Shown here: positions 34,230 to 44,331 of the stretch, piece after piece
Numbering within the stretch: the stretch's first letter is position 1
How the letters are laid out: each line of letters starts with the position of its first letter
Assembly: GCA_028274465.1 (NCBI GenBank)
Contig: CM051455.1
Span: forward strand, 38,501,290 to 38,565,289
Direction of reading: 5' to 3'
Source: Plantago ovata
Lineage: Eukaryota; Streptophyta; Magnoliopsida; Lamiales; Plantaginaceae
Length of the DNA stretch: 64,000 nucleotides
The notes under the pieces: generated by a model
What the model was told of the DNA's origin: nothing
Databases searched by the model: none
Seen by the model: the letters and a program-made list of their open reading frames with translations, nothing else
Program-made: the position numbers and the translations under genes

Positions 34230-35008
34230 AAATGTTTCCTTACCAACCTGGCCATAATTGCTCGTGGATTGTGAAGAGAATCTTTAAATGCCGAGATGAT
34301 ATGATACAGACAAAAGTCTGGACAGAGGCAGTAAGGACGGGTAAGTACTCCATTAAACATGTCTACAGAAGTTTACGAGCTGAGAAACCCAAGGTTAGTT
34401 GGCGCAAACTATTTTATGGGAATTTGGCTAGACCTCGGGCTCTGTTTGTATTTTGGACGGGATGCCAGTTTCGTTTATTCACCAAAGATCGATTAGAGAA
34501 GATTGGGATTCAGACGGATGGATTGTGTATTTTCTGCAAGAGTCAAGAGACTTGTGCTCATCTATGGTGATTTGGAAGGAAGTTTTAGACTGGATGCGTA
34601 TTGATCATGTGCCAGGGGATTGGCAAAGTGAACTTATATGGTGTGAAGTGAACTATAAAGGTAAGAGTATGAGAGCTAAACTTTTGAAAACTGCTATAGC
34701 AGAGGTGTTTTATGTTGTCTGGGTGGCTAGAAACAAAGCAGTCTTCGAGCAGCAGCAGATTGTTCCGAATCTGGCCCAACAAATCATTTTTATGATCCAA
34801 ACTCGGGCCCAACTGCATAATGGGATGAGTGTATATTGCTCTAGATTGGCAGGACATAGTTAAAACTGTTGTTAATATGTCATGTTTACTTGTTTTGATA
34901 GAGGTCCCAGTTTTGGTGTGATGAGTTTTTTTAGCCGCGATCTTCTGCGATCGGCTTATACTGTTTGTGTTTTTGGTAATGGAATATACTTTCTTGCTCA
35001 AAAAAAAA
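34230..35008 (+). mobile_element. LINE 3' fragment (zf-RVT end of ORF2)
   Basis: The plus-strand frames give PGHNCSWIVKRIFKCRDDM, WTEAVRTGKYSIKHVYRSL, WRKLFYGNLARPRALFVFW and CIFCKSQETCAHLW. A one-base shift near 34560 leads to VIWKEVLDWMRIDHVPGDW and VVWVARNKAVFEQQQ, ending at a stop near 34861. The 3' UTR ends CTC followed by a 9-bp A run at 35000-35008, like the LINE at 10669, which ends CTC then A19. Severely 5' truncated and dead. It is close to the relic at 2350. Confidence 0.85.
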
Positions 35009-35421
35009 GTTTATCTTTCCATATTATAGTAGTCCATCAGAATTTTATATTTCAAGTGCTTGTATATAAAAACTCACTGTAGTTGTATCTTGAGAGACTG
35101 TTCGTCTGCATACTGTGAGCACCGAGAGCAGGGTGAATAAAGTTTTACGGGCAGAACGTTGACGCTCGACTCTGCAGATTTATTGTTTTATTCTTTTTTC
35201 AGATTATGCATTTCGATATATTCGTATTCGGTCCCTAAATTTTTCAACACCAACAACTCTACATCTTCATTACATCACACATGCCTGGTTTCTTCTTATT
35301 CTGTCGTAACAGAGATAGACACTTGGCTGAAGAACATGACCTTTGCTTCATTTACTTACCACAAGGGAGTCGATGGAAGCGGATAAAGCACAAGCTAGCT
35401 AGGTTCGCACTTTACCAGTCT

Positions 35422-35452
<31 letters not shown>

Positions 35453-36222
35453 GGAGTTGGAAGTCGAGCCAGTCACCCCCTAAAAAAGGTTGGATCAGGA
35501 TCGGACATGTTCACCTGGATTGTGCCAGTATACATATAGGTTATATATACAAATATTATGACATTATTACATGTATGAACACATAAAATAAATATATTTC
35601 TCTTATATAAAAATAAATATTATCACTATATTGATTGAATTAATCTATTTTTAATTTCAATCTTTGTAATCTTTTCATTAGGTCAATTTAAGTTACCAAA
35701 TATATTAATTACAGTTGTTCACTTATATTTTTGACAAATATATCTTACAAAATTACTAAAATTATTATAATTATTATTCTTTGTTTAAAAAGAAAACGAC
35801 AAAATTATACATTAATATTTTATATATTTTGATAATCATTATTTTTAGGGTACCCTTATTTTTAATAATTTATTTGCTATTTTAATGTGTGTAAAATATA
35901 TTTATATAATAAAATATACAACTGAAAAATGATTACTTTATATAATCTTTCTATATCAATGCTTTTTCAGCCCCGTTTCAAAAAACAATTCTTCTCCAGA
36001 CTGTACAAAAAAATGTTGTATATAGAAAGCTAGCATGCCATATTTTGGCCTGGGTTTGATATTCACTAAGCCAATTTTCACATAATTTTATTATTGAACC
36101 GTAAAAGCCGACAACTCGGTTCAGTTTCGGTTTACTGGTTAAACCCTGTTTCGGGCGGCTTTGAACGGTTTTGGGCCCTCCGACCTAACCCGACTCTATG
36201 CGCTACAACCATCCGATCACTT
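35009..36222. other. Intergenic with a poly(A)-ended segment
   Basis: A 26-bp A run at 35427-35452 closes a roughly 400-bp stretch of balanced composition (about 35090-35426). That stretch contains GAGAGCAGGGTGAATAAAG and open frames of no known product, and may be a retroposed fragment. From 35580 to 35960 the DNA is very AT-rich. From 36090 to 36250 a GC-richer segment with CGGTT/AACCG motifs begins, whose right border cuts the 3' end of the GH17 gene. Confidence 0.35.
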
Positions 36223-37912
36223 TCAGCTTCGCGATCCGACCTGTCCAGGTAGTCGGTCGGCCCCGAATTTTAAAACATAGTCACCATAGCTGAGAATGAC
36301 AACTGGTTGTGTACCTCTCACCACATCTATAGAAAATATGCAACTACCTTGGCTAGGGTTATAATTGACAACCCTGCCTAAACTTTTAAACATGCATGCC
36401 TTCTCATTCTGGAATCTGGATTGAAAATAAGCATTGAATGCGTACGAGACATTCTGCACATATGTTAGATTTCCACACGAACCACCAGTTGTTAGGGATG
36501 TACAGTCAGCATCCTTACAAGCAAAATTAAATTGTTCCTTCACTTTTTGTGGATCAGTCATGTCCTCGTTGAAAACACACCACCGTGCAGGCATGCGATA
36601 TAACCCACGGGCTATGCTCGGAAAGATATCACGCCCTTGCCCTGTTAGATCAATCTTGTACTTGGGCCTTCCATTAGCCCAGTAAACTCCCCAGTGTCTA
36701 GAGTAAGTGCCGAGGTTTTTTCTCTCATCGGCCAGGGAGTGGACAAAGATATCTATCGTAACCCCTGGTTGTAATGGCGTTCCCCTATTACTCGCCACTC
36801 TTGGGAGCAGGAATTTCCAATATTTCTCGGCGGCTTCAACCGTAGCACCTTGAACACCATCAGTTGGAAAACCGATTGACCCCACTATTATTTTCGTGTT
36901 GTTGTAACCAATTTTTCTCAGCGCCCAGATAAAACTGTCATGGACCAAATCGAACAAATTCATGTAAACAAGCCGATTTTGGTCCATGATCATAAGGCTA
37001 GAGTTGTCATTTGAGAATACAAAGTTGAAATCAAGTTGTAAATTGGCGATTTGCGATACGGGGTAATTTTCATAGATGAACGGCGTGCCAGATTGTTCAT
37101 TGAATCTGAGAATTTCTACCATTGCTTCTCTTATCTCGGGAGTGAATTCGGCTTGGGAGGGCAAGCTGTTATTCTGTGTGAGAACACCGCTATGTGTGTG
37201 TGTAATCACAGCCTTCATTTTATCTCCATACCCACGCTCATCAAGTAAACTTTGAAGTAATTTTGCCCCTTCAATGTAATATGTATAGGGACGCTTAGTG
37301 TTGTATGCTAAGGTAAAGGCATTGTTTCCAACACTTATATACCTGAAAAACATTAAAAAAATCCAAAGCAATTACTTTTGGAAAGGTTAGCGACAGAGGT
37401 TTCTCGACGTCATTCAGAAAGGGGAACATTATATCTTCTGACAAAAATACCATCTAAAGTATAGTTTGATAATTACGAAATAAATCAACATAAATGTTGC
37501 AAAAATTAACTAACGAACGTAAGGTAGAAAACTGGTACAGTGGTACTAGTACAAGTTAAGGATTGCACACATACCTAAAGTTAACTCTAGGAGAAGCATC
37601 AATTGTCCTATTAATCCATTGTCTTATGGCGTTTTCATCTGCTATGATGGAAGAGTTGGCAATGGTGAGATCTACTTCAATATCAGTGCCACCAAATGCC
37701 TTAATAACACTTGGATCGCTGTTGAACAACTTGACATGCTTAATCTGATTCTGTAACAATAGATCCACCACCACAGATGGAACCAAATTTGTCACGCTTT
37801 GCCTTCCCCAAGTTATCCCAATGCTACCATCCACACAACAACGTGACGATAATGAAATAATCAACATAAATGTTGCAGAGATTAACAACATCGGTTGGTT
37901 GATGCGGGACAT
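36223..37912 (-). CDS. GH17-X8 (beta-1,3-glucanase-like) protein, catalytic residues missing, copy 1
   Basis: Two exons, 37575-37912 and 36223-37342, with phase-2 GT-AG joining, give 485 residues. A signal peptide (MLLISATFMLIISLSSRCCVDG) precedes a GH17 barrel starting GSIGITWGRQ. The general-acid motif VGNE reads VGNN (Asn at about 120). The nucleophile motif, normally GE(I/T)GWP, reads GSIGFP (Ser at about 268). Both catalytic Glu are therefore absent. The C-terminal X8/CBM43 domain is complete (RWCVFNEDM...NFACKDADC...GGSCGNL...SYAFNAYFQ...NPSQGSC), with its cysteines. The last ~20 residues (KFGADRLPGQ...) differ from copy 2 because unrelated sequence replaces the 3' end. A secreted or wall-bound callose-binding role without hydrolysis is an inference. 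The gene is open throughout. Confidence 0.88.
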
Positions 37913-38431
37913 TCTAACAAATAAATGTTTGTTAGAGTTAGCAAAACTTCCAGGATTAGAAAGCGGAGCAGATTACTTGTTAAAATAGAGATTTTTAGAT
38001 ATCACTAAATGTTAGTATTATTTGAGATTGGCCAGTGAATGGATAGAAATTGTTTGACTATTCAATTTCTATTTTTTTCTTGTGTTGGATAAATATTATG
38101 GGCATAAAATGTGGGTTGAACACATTGTTGTTCTCCAATATACAATTTTTATTTTTTAATTTGTCAAAACGGGTAAAAAAAGTTATTGGAAAAAGTGCAT
38201 AAGAGTATGACAAAACATCCCAATCTAAAAGCACTAGTGCAAACTTAAGATACAAAGGGAAACATTACAGAATAGTTCAAGTCCCAACCGCAAGGACAAT
38301 TTCCACTCCTAGTAACTACAGTTCCATGACCAAAGGCCTAAGTTCCATGACATTCTATTTTAGTCAATACCAACAATTCAATTCAATTTTCTCACCTACT
38401 TGTCATGGGATTAGCATCCCATTTGAGACAA
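37913..38431. repeat. Upstream flank of GH17 copy 1, duplicated at 44332-45440
   Basis: Blocks such as AATAAATGTTTGTTAGAG, GAGATTGGCCAGTGAATGG, TGTGTTGGATAAATATTATG and ACTCCTAGTAAC recur in order upstream of copy 2 in the same orientation. The duplication therefore covers the promoter as well as the gene. Homology skips about 590 bp present only in copy 2 (near 44775-45357) and resumes with CCAACAATTCAATT and CATGGGATTAGCAT. Confidence 0.75.
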
Positions 38432-38452
38432 TTTTACTTTAGTACCCTCTTA

Positions 38453-38767
38453 GAGCACTCCTTGTGGAGACTTTTTTAGGCTTCTTTGGAGTTTAAAGTA
38501 CCAATTAAGCCCCAAAGAAGTCCCAAATCACCTCTAATGTAGGAATTTTTGGGACTACTATTTAGTAGCCCTCAATTAAGCCTCAATATTAGTATTTTAT
38601 TAGTATTTTATGATTTATTATTTATATGATTAGTTAATGGAGTAGTAATATAGTACATGGGCCCACAAAGAAGCTCCAAACCATTTGAGTCTTCAATTTA
38701 GAAGAAGCTTCTTTTGGGGTTTCTATGTTTATAGTCTCATTTTAGCCCCTAACCATAACGAATGCTC
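38453..38767 (-). mobile_element. Harbinger/Tourist-type MITE (315 bp), copy 2, inverted
   Basis: Starts GAGCACTCC and ends GAATGCTC, flanked by TTA at 38450-38452 and 38768-38770. Its complement follows the MITE at 19154 closely (GAGCATT...TTATGGTT, CTATAAACATAGAA, GGGCCCATGTACTATATTACTACT), with indels. It has no coding capacity. It lies immediately beyond the duplicated GH17 flank. Confidence 0.85.
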
Positions 38768-38784
38768 TTAGAGCAACCATTCTA

Positions 38785-38990
38785 AAAAAAAGGCCTCTTA
38801 GATCAACAATTACAAATTGGGACAAAATCCACTTTTGAGTTGACCAAACCCAAAATTTGAAATTTTGATTTTTAAACCAAACATGCCTAAGCTTTTAAGT
38901 TTTAAAAATACAAAATAAAACTAAAATATAGAAAAACTAAAAAATAAAAAAAAATACTGTATTAGTTTAAAAAATAAAAATACCATTAAT
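38785..38990. repeat. Partial AGCTCC-family element (AT-rich arm only)
   Basis: TAGATCAACAATTAC at the left matches the complement of the right end of the repeat in the WAKL intron. AACCAAACATGCCTAAGC and the following A-rich tract match that copy's left arm. The GC-rich core is missing. Confidence 0.4.
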
Positions 38991-39126
38991 GGCGGAATCG
39001 CGGACGTGAGCTCCATCAAGTTTTTAACATGCAGGCTCTTTTATTTCATATTGATCGAGACCATTTTAGTAACATTACTGGCTAATGGCTAGTACTCCAT
39101 TAGGCACTAAAGTGTCACATATTGAT

Positions 39127-39200
39127 TACATGCGTATGTGGTTGCTTTATATGGTATTCATTGTACATGCGTATGTGGTTGCTTTATATGGTATCGAATC
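39127..39200 (+). repeat. Two-copy tandem repeat, 37-bp period
   Basis: The 31-bp block starting TACATGCGTATGTGG is repeated exactly at 39127 and 39164. Confidence 0.85.
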
Positions 39201-39552
39201 AACAATGAATTAAGTTGAGCCACCACAAGCCTACTGCATACAGCAGAGAGTGCAAACAATAGTTTGTCCCAAACTATATATATATACTCATTTTTATTTA
39301 AGCGCTACATATCTCAAGTTTTTCTCCACTTTCAGAATTGGGCTCTCGGAAGAAATTCATTTAAAAAAAAAAAAAACTAATAAATACAGCTAATGCATCG
39401 GCAGTTAATCCAATAAAATGCCATATACTAGAACAATAAATAAGAATAGGGTCCATAAATTTTAAGTGTCCTACTAGAACCTATAATATTAGAATTGTAC
39501 TAGATAAACAATTACATTCTAATACCAGAGTATGACTTTTTGACGCTCTAAG

Positions 39553-40075
39553 TACTATTCAATTATTGGGTTTTGGGTTTTGACTGATCCAAACAATCTT
39601 AGTGAAAATAAAAATAATAATATAAAATAAATAAATAGTGTTACCTTTTGTTTTTTCCTTTTATTTTTTTCCTTTTCCTTTTTTCTTTTTATTTTCCCTC
39701 TCTTCTTCTTCATAAAACCCGACACCAAGTTCCCGTGCCGGAGCAACTCCGATCAAGAAGCTGCAAGTCCTTGATCGACGATCAAGCTCCGGTCTGGGAG
39801 CTTGCGGGCTCCGATCTGGAGCCTGCAAGATCCACGGATGTTGCTCCGATCAGGAGCTGCAACTCCTTGATCAGAGCAGCAATCTCTCCGATCTGGGAGC
39901 TTGCTGCTCCGATCAAGGAGCACAGCTCCGGTACCGGAATCCGGCGAGCCGTGAAATAGGAGCTGTGAAGAAGATGATGAATTAAAAAAAAAAAAAAAAA
40001 AAACAAAGAAAATGGTAATTCTGTAATTAAAAAAATAAACAAACAATAAAAAGAAAATTAAGACCTTGTTTGGAT
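39553..40075 (+). repeat. AGCTCC-family repeat, copy 3
   Basis: Same plan as the copy at 23136: an AT-rich left arm, a CTTTTT/TTCTTCTTC pyrimidine tract, then a core with many GATC(A/T)GGAGCTTGC and AGCTCCGATC phrases (39740-39955), and an A-rich right arm with an A run near 39985-40002. Phrases on one strand are complementary to others in the core, so it can fold extensively. No protein is encoded. Confidence 0.5.
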
Positions 40076-40327
40076 TATCCAATGTCAATTATGTAATTAG
40101 AGCTAAGTCAACTCAAAAAAGGTGTCTACCAGGATAGTATTGTCTAAATATCTCAATAATAAGAATATACATTCAGGAGCTATATAGTATGCCATAGGGG
40201 AGTAGGCCAACAAAAACCAAGGTATTCAGTTCATATTATCAGAACGAAAAGACTTAAGAGAAACTTGATATAGTAGTACCAAATTAAGTCTAAATTCAAC
40301 TCCAAATTAACTAAATATATGAGTCCA

Positions 40328-40386
40328 AAACACTAATCATATCAAATTCACTCAGAAACACTAATCATATCAAATTCACTCAGAAA
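40328..40386 (+). repeat. Two-copy tandem repeat, 28-bp period
   Basis: CACTAATCATATCAAATTC with the bases after it occurs at 40331 and again exactly 28 bp later, embedded in AT-rich spacer. Confidence 0.85.
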
Positions 40387-40744
40387 ATCAAGCAATTTCA
40401 CTGACAATTCGCATGAAAAAAAGAACCAAAAAGTTAGGGTTTAACATACCTGATTGAGGTTTAGATGAATGTAAAAAAAAAAAAAAAAAAGAAGATAGAG
40501 GGCCGACGGCAGTGGAGACTGAACACGCGGTTTAATTGAGGCTGGCGGCCAGAAGACGACTGAAGAAAGAATATCGATCTGAAGTGAAGAAAGAAGCAGT
40601 TCGGCGAATTGAATAGGTTAGAATTTTTATTTTTTATTAAAGGGCCGACCGAACCGATCCGTCGCGCCTGCATACCAGTTCGGTCGATCTAGAACCGCAA
40701 CAGTTTCTTTATTTTTTCACCTTTTTTTTATAATCTTCATATTC

Positions 40745-41327
40745 CACTACATTTGTCTACGGAATTAAAGTCCGTAGCCAATTTAGCTGCGGAATGCCCT
40801 TTCCGTAGACAAATTAGCAACGGACCTATGGTTTGTATCTATTTTTTAGCTACCGAATACCCTTTCCGTAGGCAAATTAGCAACGGAATGGTTACGGGCG
40901 ACTTGGTCGACTTGAGGTTCAATTGATGTCTGTCACCTTTCCGTTAGCATTCTGTAGGCCGTACACATTCCGCTATGTTTTGAATCTCGTCTCGGAGGTC
41001 ATTTCGGAGACCTCCTGGGATGGCTCAACCCGGGTCATCTCAGAGATTTGTCTCGGATGACGTCATAAATATGTAATCATATATAATTAATAATAATAAA
41101 TAAAATTTGAAATGATGTAATATAATCTTGACTAATACTTCATACTCGTATTTTACATTTAAGTAATTTCAAAATAATATTGCAAAAGTGAGGGTGTGAT
41201 TGTAAATTATGAAGTTATTGAAGTTTGAAGGAATGAAAATAATTTTTGGGTTCATTGTAATGTTAAAAAAAAAAGACAAAAAAAAAAGATGAAGGTATAG
41301 TCTACTGAGTACTCCATAATGTCACTA
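40745..41327. mobile_element. CACTA-like terminus, older family (partial)
   Basis: CACTACATTTGTCTACGG at 40745 is followed by short repeats in both orientations (CCGTAG, CTACGGA, TTAGCAACGGA), a layout typical of CACTA subterminal regions. The opposite end was not found. An alternative is an unrelated repeat whose start happens to read CACTACA. Confidence 0.35.
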
Positions 41328-41579
41328 CACTACAAGAAAATAGCAATTTAGCGACGGATGAATAGATACAGATAGCGTCCGTCGCAAAATAGCGACAGAT
41401 CGGTACCCGCAGCGACGGATGAACACGGACTGCGTTCTAAGTTCAATTCGTCCTTGGGGAGATCCAATCAGACGTCTATGTAGCGACGGATAAGGTTTAT
41501 CCGTCGCTAAAATAGAGACGAATGGCCTCATCCGTCTCTAACATAGTTGACCAGACTAGTTTATTCAAAAAGAAAATTG

Positions 41580-41668
<89 letters not shown>

Positions 41669-42170
41669 CATCCGTCGCTATATTCTTTTATACAGATCGG
41701 GTGAATTCTTCTTCTCCCTCATTTCCCCCTTTTCTCTAACTCTCAAAATCCCTAATCTCCCAACTCTCCCTCCCACCAATTTAGCTACCACCGGCCGCCC
41801 CAACACCACCACGTTCGATTGGAGGCCACCACCATTGCCACTGCAGATCCGCCACGTTTGATTGAAGGCCACCACCGCTCCCTCGTGCTTCGCGGCCACC
41901 GGAGATCCGCCACCTTGCCACCACCGCACCGCCATTCACCGGAGAACATCCTTCCCTGTGTCATGCATTTTCATTTGAAAGAGGTGAGTATCCCTAATTA
42001 ATTTAACCAATTTAAATTTTTTTCCAGTTGTGTTTAATTTACCTCACTGTTATTCCCATACATAGTATCCCTAATTTAAAATTTTGATAGTTTTGTTCTT
42101 TTGTTATAGTAGTACCAGTCAAAATTAGATTAAATTCTGGATAAACTCAATTGATAAATTAATTAGATAA
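41328..42170 (+). mobile_element. CACTA (En/Spm) transposon 5' end
   Basis: CACTACAAGAAAA at 41328 is the canonical CACTA terminus. Behind it lie subterminal repeats of AGCGACGGA/TCCGTCGCT in both orientations up to about 41690, interrupted by a (TA)n(GA)n microsatellite. A pyrimidine-rich, GC-richer stretch (41700-41990) follows, like the 5' UTR and first exon of such elements. No transposase domain and no matching 3' terminus were found before the GH17 copy 2 flank, so it is a truncated end. Confidence 0.6.
41583..41666. repeat. Compound microsatellite (TA)n(GA)n
   Basis: About 42 bp of alternating AT followed directly by about 42 bp of GA, inside the CACTA subterminal region. Likely length-polymorphic. 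Confidence 0.95.
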
Positions 42171-42286
42171 AATTCTGAATAAACTCATTCCAACAATCTG
42201 TTCAAAGCGGTACACCACATACAATATTTATTTGTTATAAAAAGAGCAAAAAGTTACATGGATAGGACATCTCAAAACCCTAAACC

Positions 42287-44331
42287 CTAGCCGACTTCTA
42301 CAACATTGTTACTGGTGCTGAGAAAGACAACTGGTTGTGTACCTCTCACCACCTCTATAGAAAATATGCAACTACCTCAGCTAGGGTTATCCATGACAAC
42401 CCTGCCTAAACTATTGAACATGCATGCTTTCTCATCCTGGAATCTTGATTGAAAATAAGCATTGAATGCGTACGAGACATTCTGCACATATATTAGAGTT
42501 CCACACGAACCACCAGTTGCTAGGGACGTACAGTCAGCATTCTTACAAGCAAAATCAAATTGTTCCTTAACGTTTTCTGGATCAGTCATGTCCTCGTTGA
42601 AAACGCACCACCGTGCAGGCATGCGATATTTCCCCCGGGCTATGCTCGGAAAGACATCACGCCCTCGCTCTGTTAGATCAATCTTGTACTTGGGCCTTCC
42701 ATTAGCCCAGTAAACTCCCCAGTGTCTAGCGAAAGTGCCTAAGTTGTTGGTCTCATCTGTCAGGGACTGGACAAAGGTATCAATTGTAACACCTGGTTGT
42801 AATGGCGTTCCCCTATTACTCGCCAGTACTCTTGGGAGCAAGAATTTCCAATATTTCTCGGCGGCTTCAACTCTAGCACCTGGAAAACCATCAGTTGGAA
42901 AACCGATTGAACCCACGATTATTTTCGTGTTGTTGTAACCAAGTTTTCTTAGCGCCCAGATAAAACTGTCATGGACCAAATCGAATAGATTCATGTAAAC
43001 AAGCCCATTCTGGTCCATGATCATAAGGCTAGAGTTGTCATCCGAGAATACAAAGTTGAAATCAAGTTGTAAATTGGCGATTTGCGATATAGGGAAATTT
43101 TCATAGATGAACGGCGCACTAGATTGTTCATTGAATTTGAGAATTTCTACCATTGCTTCTCTTATCTCGGAAGTGAATTCGGCTTGGGAGGGCAAGCTGT
43201 TATTCTGTGTGAGAACACCGCTATGCGTGTGTGTAATCACAGCCTTCATTTTATCTCCGTACCCACGCTCATCAAGTAAACTTTGAAGTAATTTTACCCC
43301 TTCAATGTAAAATGTATAGGGACGCTTAGTGTTGTTTGCTAAGGTAAAGGCATTGTTTCCAACACTTATATACCTGAAAAAAAATCAAAAACATCCAAAG
43401 CAATTACTTTTGGAAATGGTGCGCGACATAGTTTTCTCAACGTCATTCCAAAAGGGAACATATTTACATTATACCTTCTGAAAAAAATATCGTCTAAAGT
43501 ATAATTTGACGATTACGAAATAAATCAACATAAATATTGCAAAATCAACTAACCAAGGAAAGGTTGAAAACTGGTATTACAAGTTAAGGATCTCAGAGTA
43601 CGCTAAGAATCATGGCAGAACAAATAAAGTGAATTGGGTTTATTGAAAGTAAGAAAACTCTTGTATTAACGTGATTTACAAAGGAAAAACATAGCTAGCT
43701 ATTTATACTACTATAACCCTAATAAAACTATATGTACACGCCTGTGTCCAACCCTAAACTAACTCTTTTCTTCTTCTCAAACTCTTCCGGAGTTTCCTGA
43801 TGATATATGGACTCTCTCAATATAGCGGTGTTGACCAAGGAGTTAACCTGCTCTGGTTCAACTCCTATGTTAACTCCTGTGTTGTCTGGCTCAACGAGTT
43901 ATGTTAACTCCCGAGTTGTCCGGCTCAACTCCTATGTTAACTCCTGTTCTCGTTCTTCTTTCTTTCATTTTTTGAGAAAGGATTGCACGATACCTAAAAT
44001 TAACTCTAGGAAAAGCATCAATTGTCCTATTAATCCATTGTCTCATGGTCTTTTCATCTGCTAGGACTGAAGAGCTAACAATGGTGAGATCTACATCAAT
44101 ATCGGCGCCACCAAATGCCTTAATAACATTTCGATCGCTGTTGAACAACTTAACCTGCTTAATATGATTCTGTAACAATAGATCCACCACCATAGAAGGA
44201 ACCAAAGTTGTCACGCTTTGCCTTCCCCAAGTTATCCCAATACTACCATTCACACAACAACGTGACGATGATGAAATAATCAACATAAATTTTACAAAGA
44301 TTAACAACATCGGTCGGTAGATGTTGGACAT
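42287..44331 (-). pseudogene. GH17-X8 (beta-1,3-glucanase-like), copy 2, with premature stop
   Basis: Exons 43994-44331 and about 42287-43373 have the same borders and phases as copy 1. Signal peptide, barrel and X8 domain are recognisable, and the proteins are very similar. The two catalytic positions are changed identically (VGNN and GSIGFP). A TGA at 42377-42379 replaces the Gln codon of the NPSQGSC motif, removing the last X8 cysteine and the tail. The original frame continues past it (FSIEVVRGTQ...NVVEVG) to TAG at 42287-42289. The intron carries a 386-bp insertion at 43592-43977. A shortened protein might still be made, but one X8 disulfide would be lost. It is head to tail with copy 1. 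Confidence 0.85.
43592..43977 (-). mobile_element. 386-bp insertion in GH17 copy 2 intron, solo-LTR-like
   Basis: Comparison with copy 1 shows clean insertion: AAGGAT is duplicated at 43586-43591 and 43978-43983, and copy 1 has the empty site. On the minus strand the insert has TATAAATAGC (43698-43707) and a later AATAAA-like stretch, as an LTR would. It also contains two near-identical units of about 50 bp built on AACTCCTATGTTAACTCC. The ends do not read TG...CA, so an LTR origin is uncertain. Confidence 0.6.

Noticed and set aside
39648..40088. Overlapping open frames on both strands, 86-111 codons
   Set aside because: They run through low-complexity pyrimidine tracts and the AGCTCC repeat core. 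Composition explains the lack of stops.
41547..41861. 104-codon frame over (TA)n(GA)n
   Set aside because: A microsatellite translated as Ile-Tyr and Arg-Glu repeats, not a protein gene.
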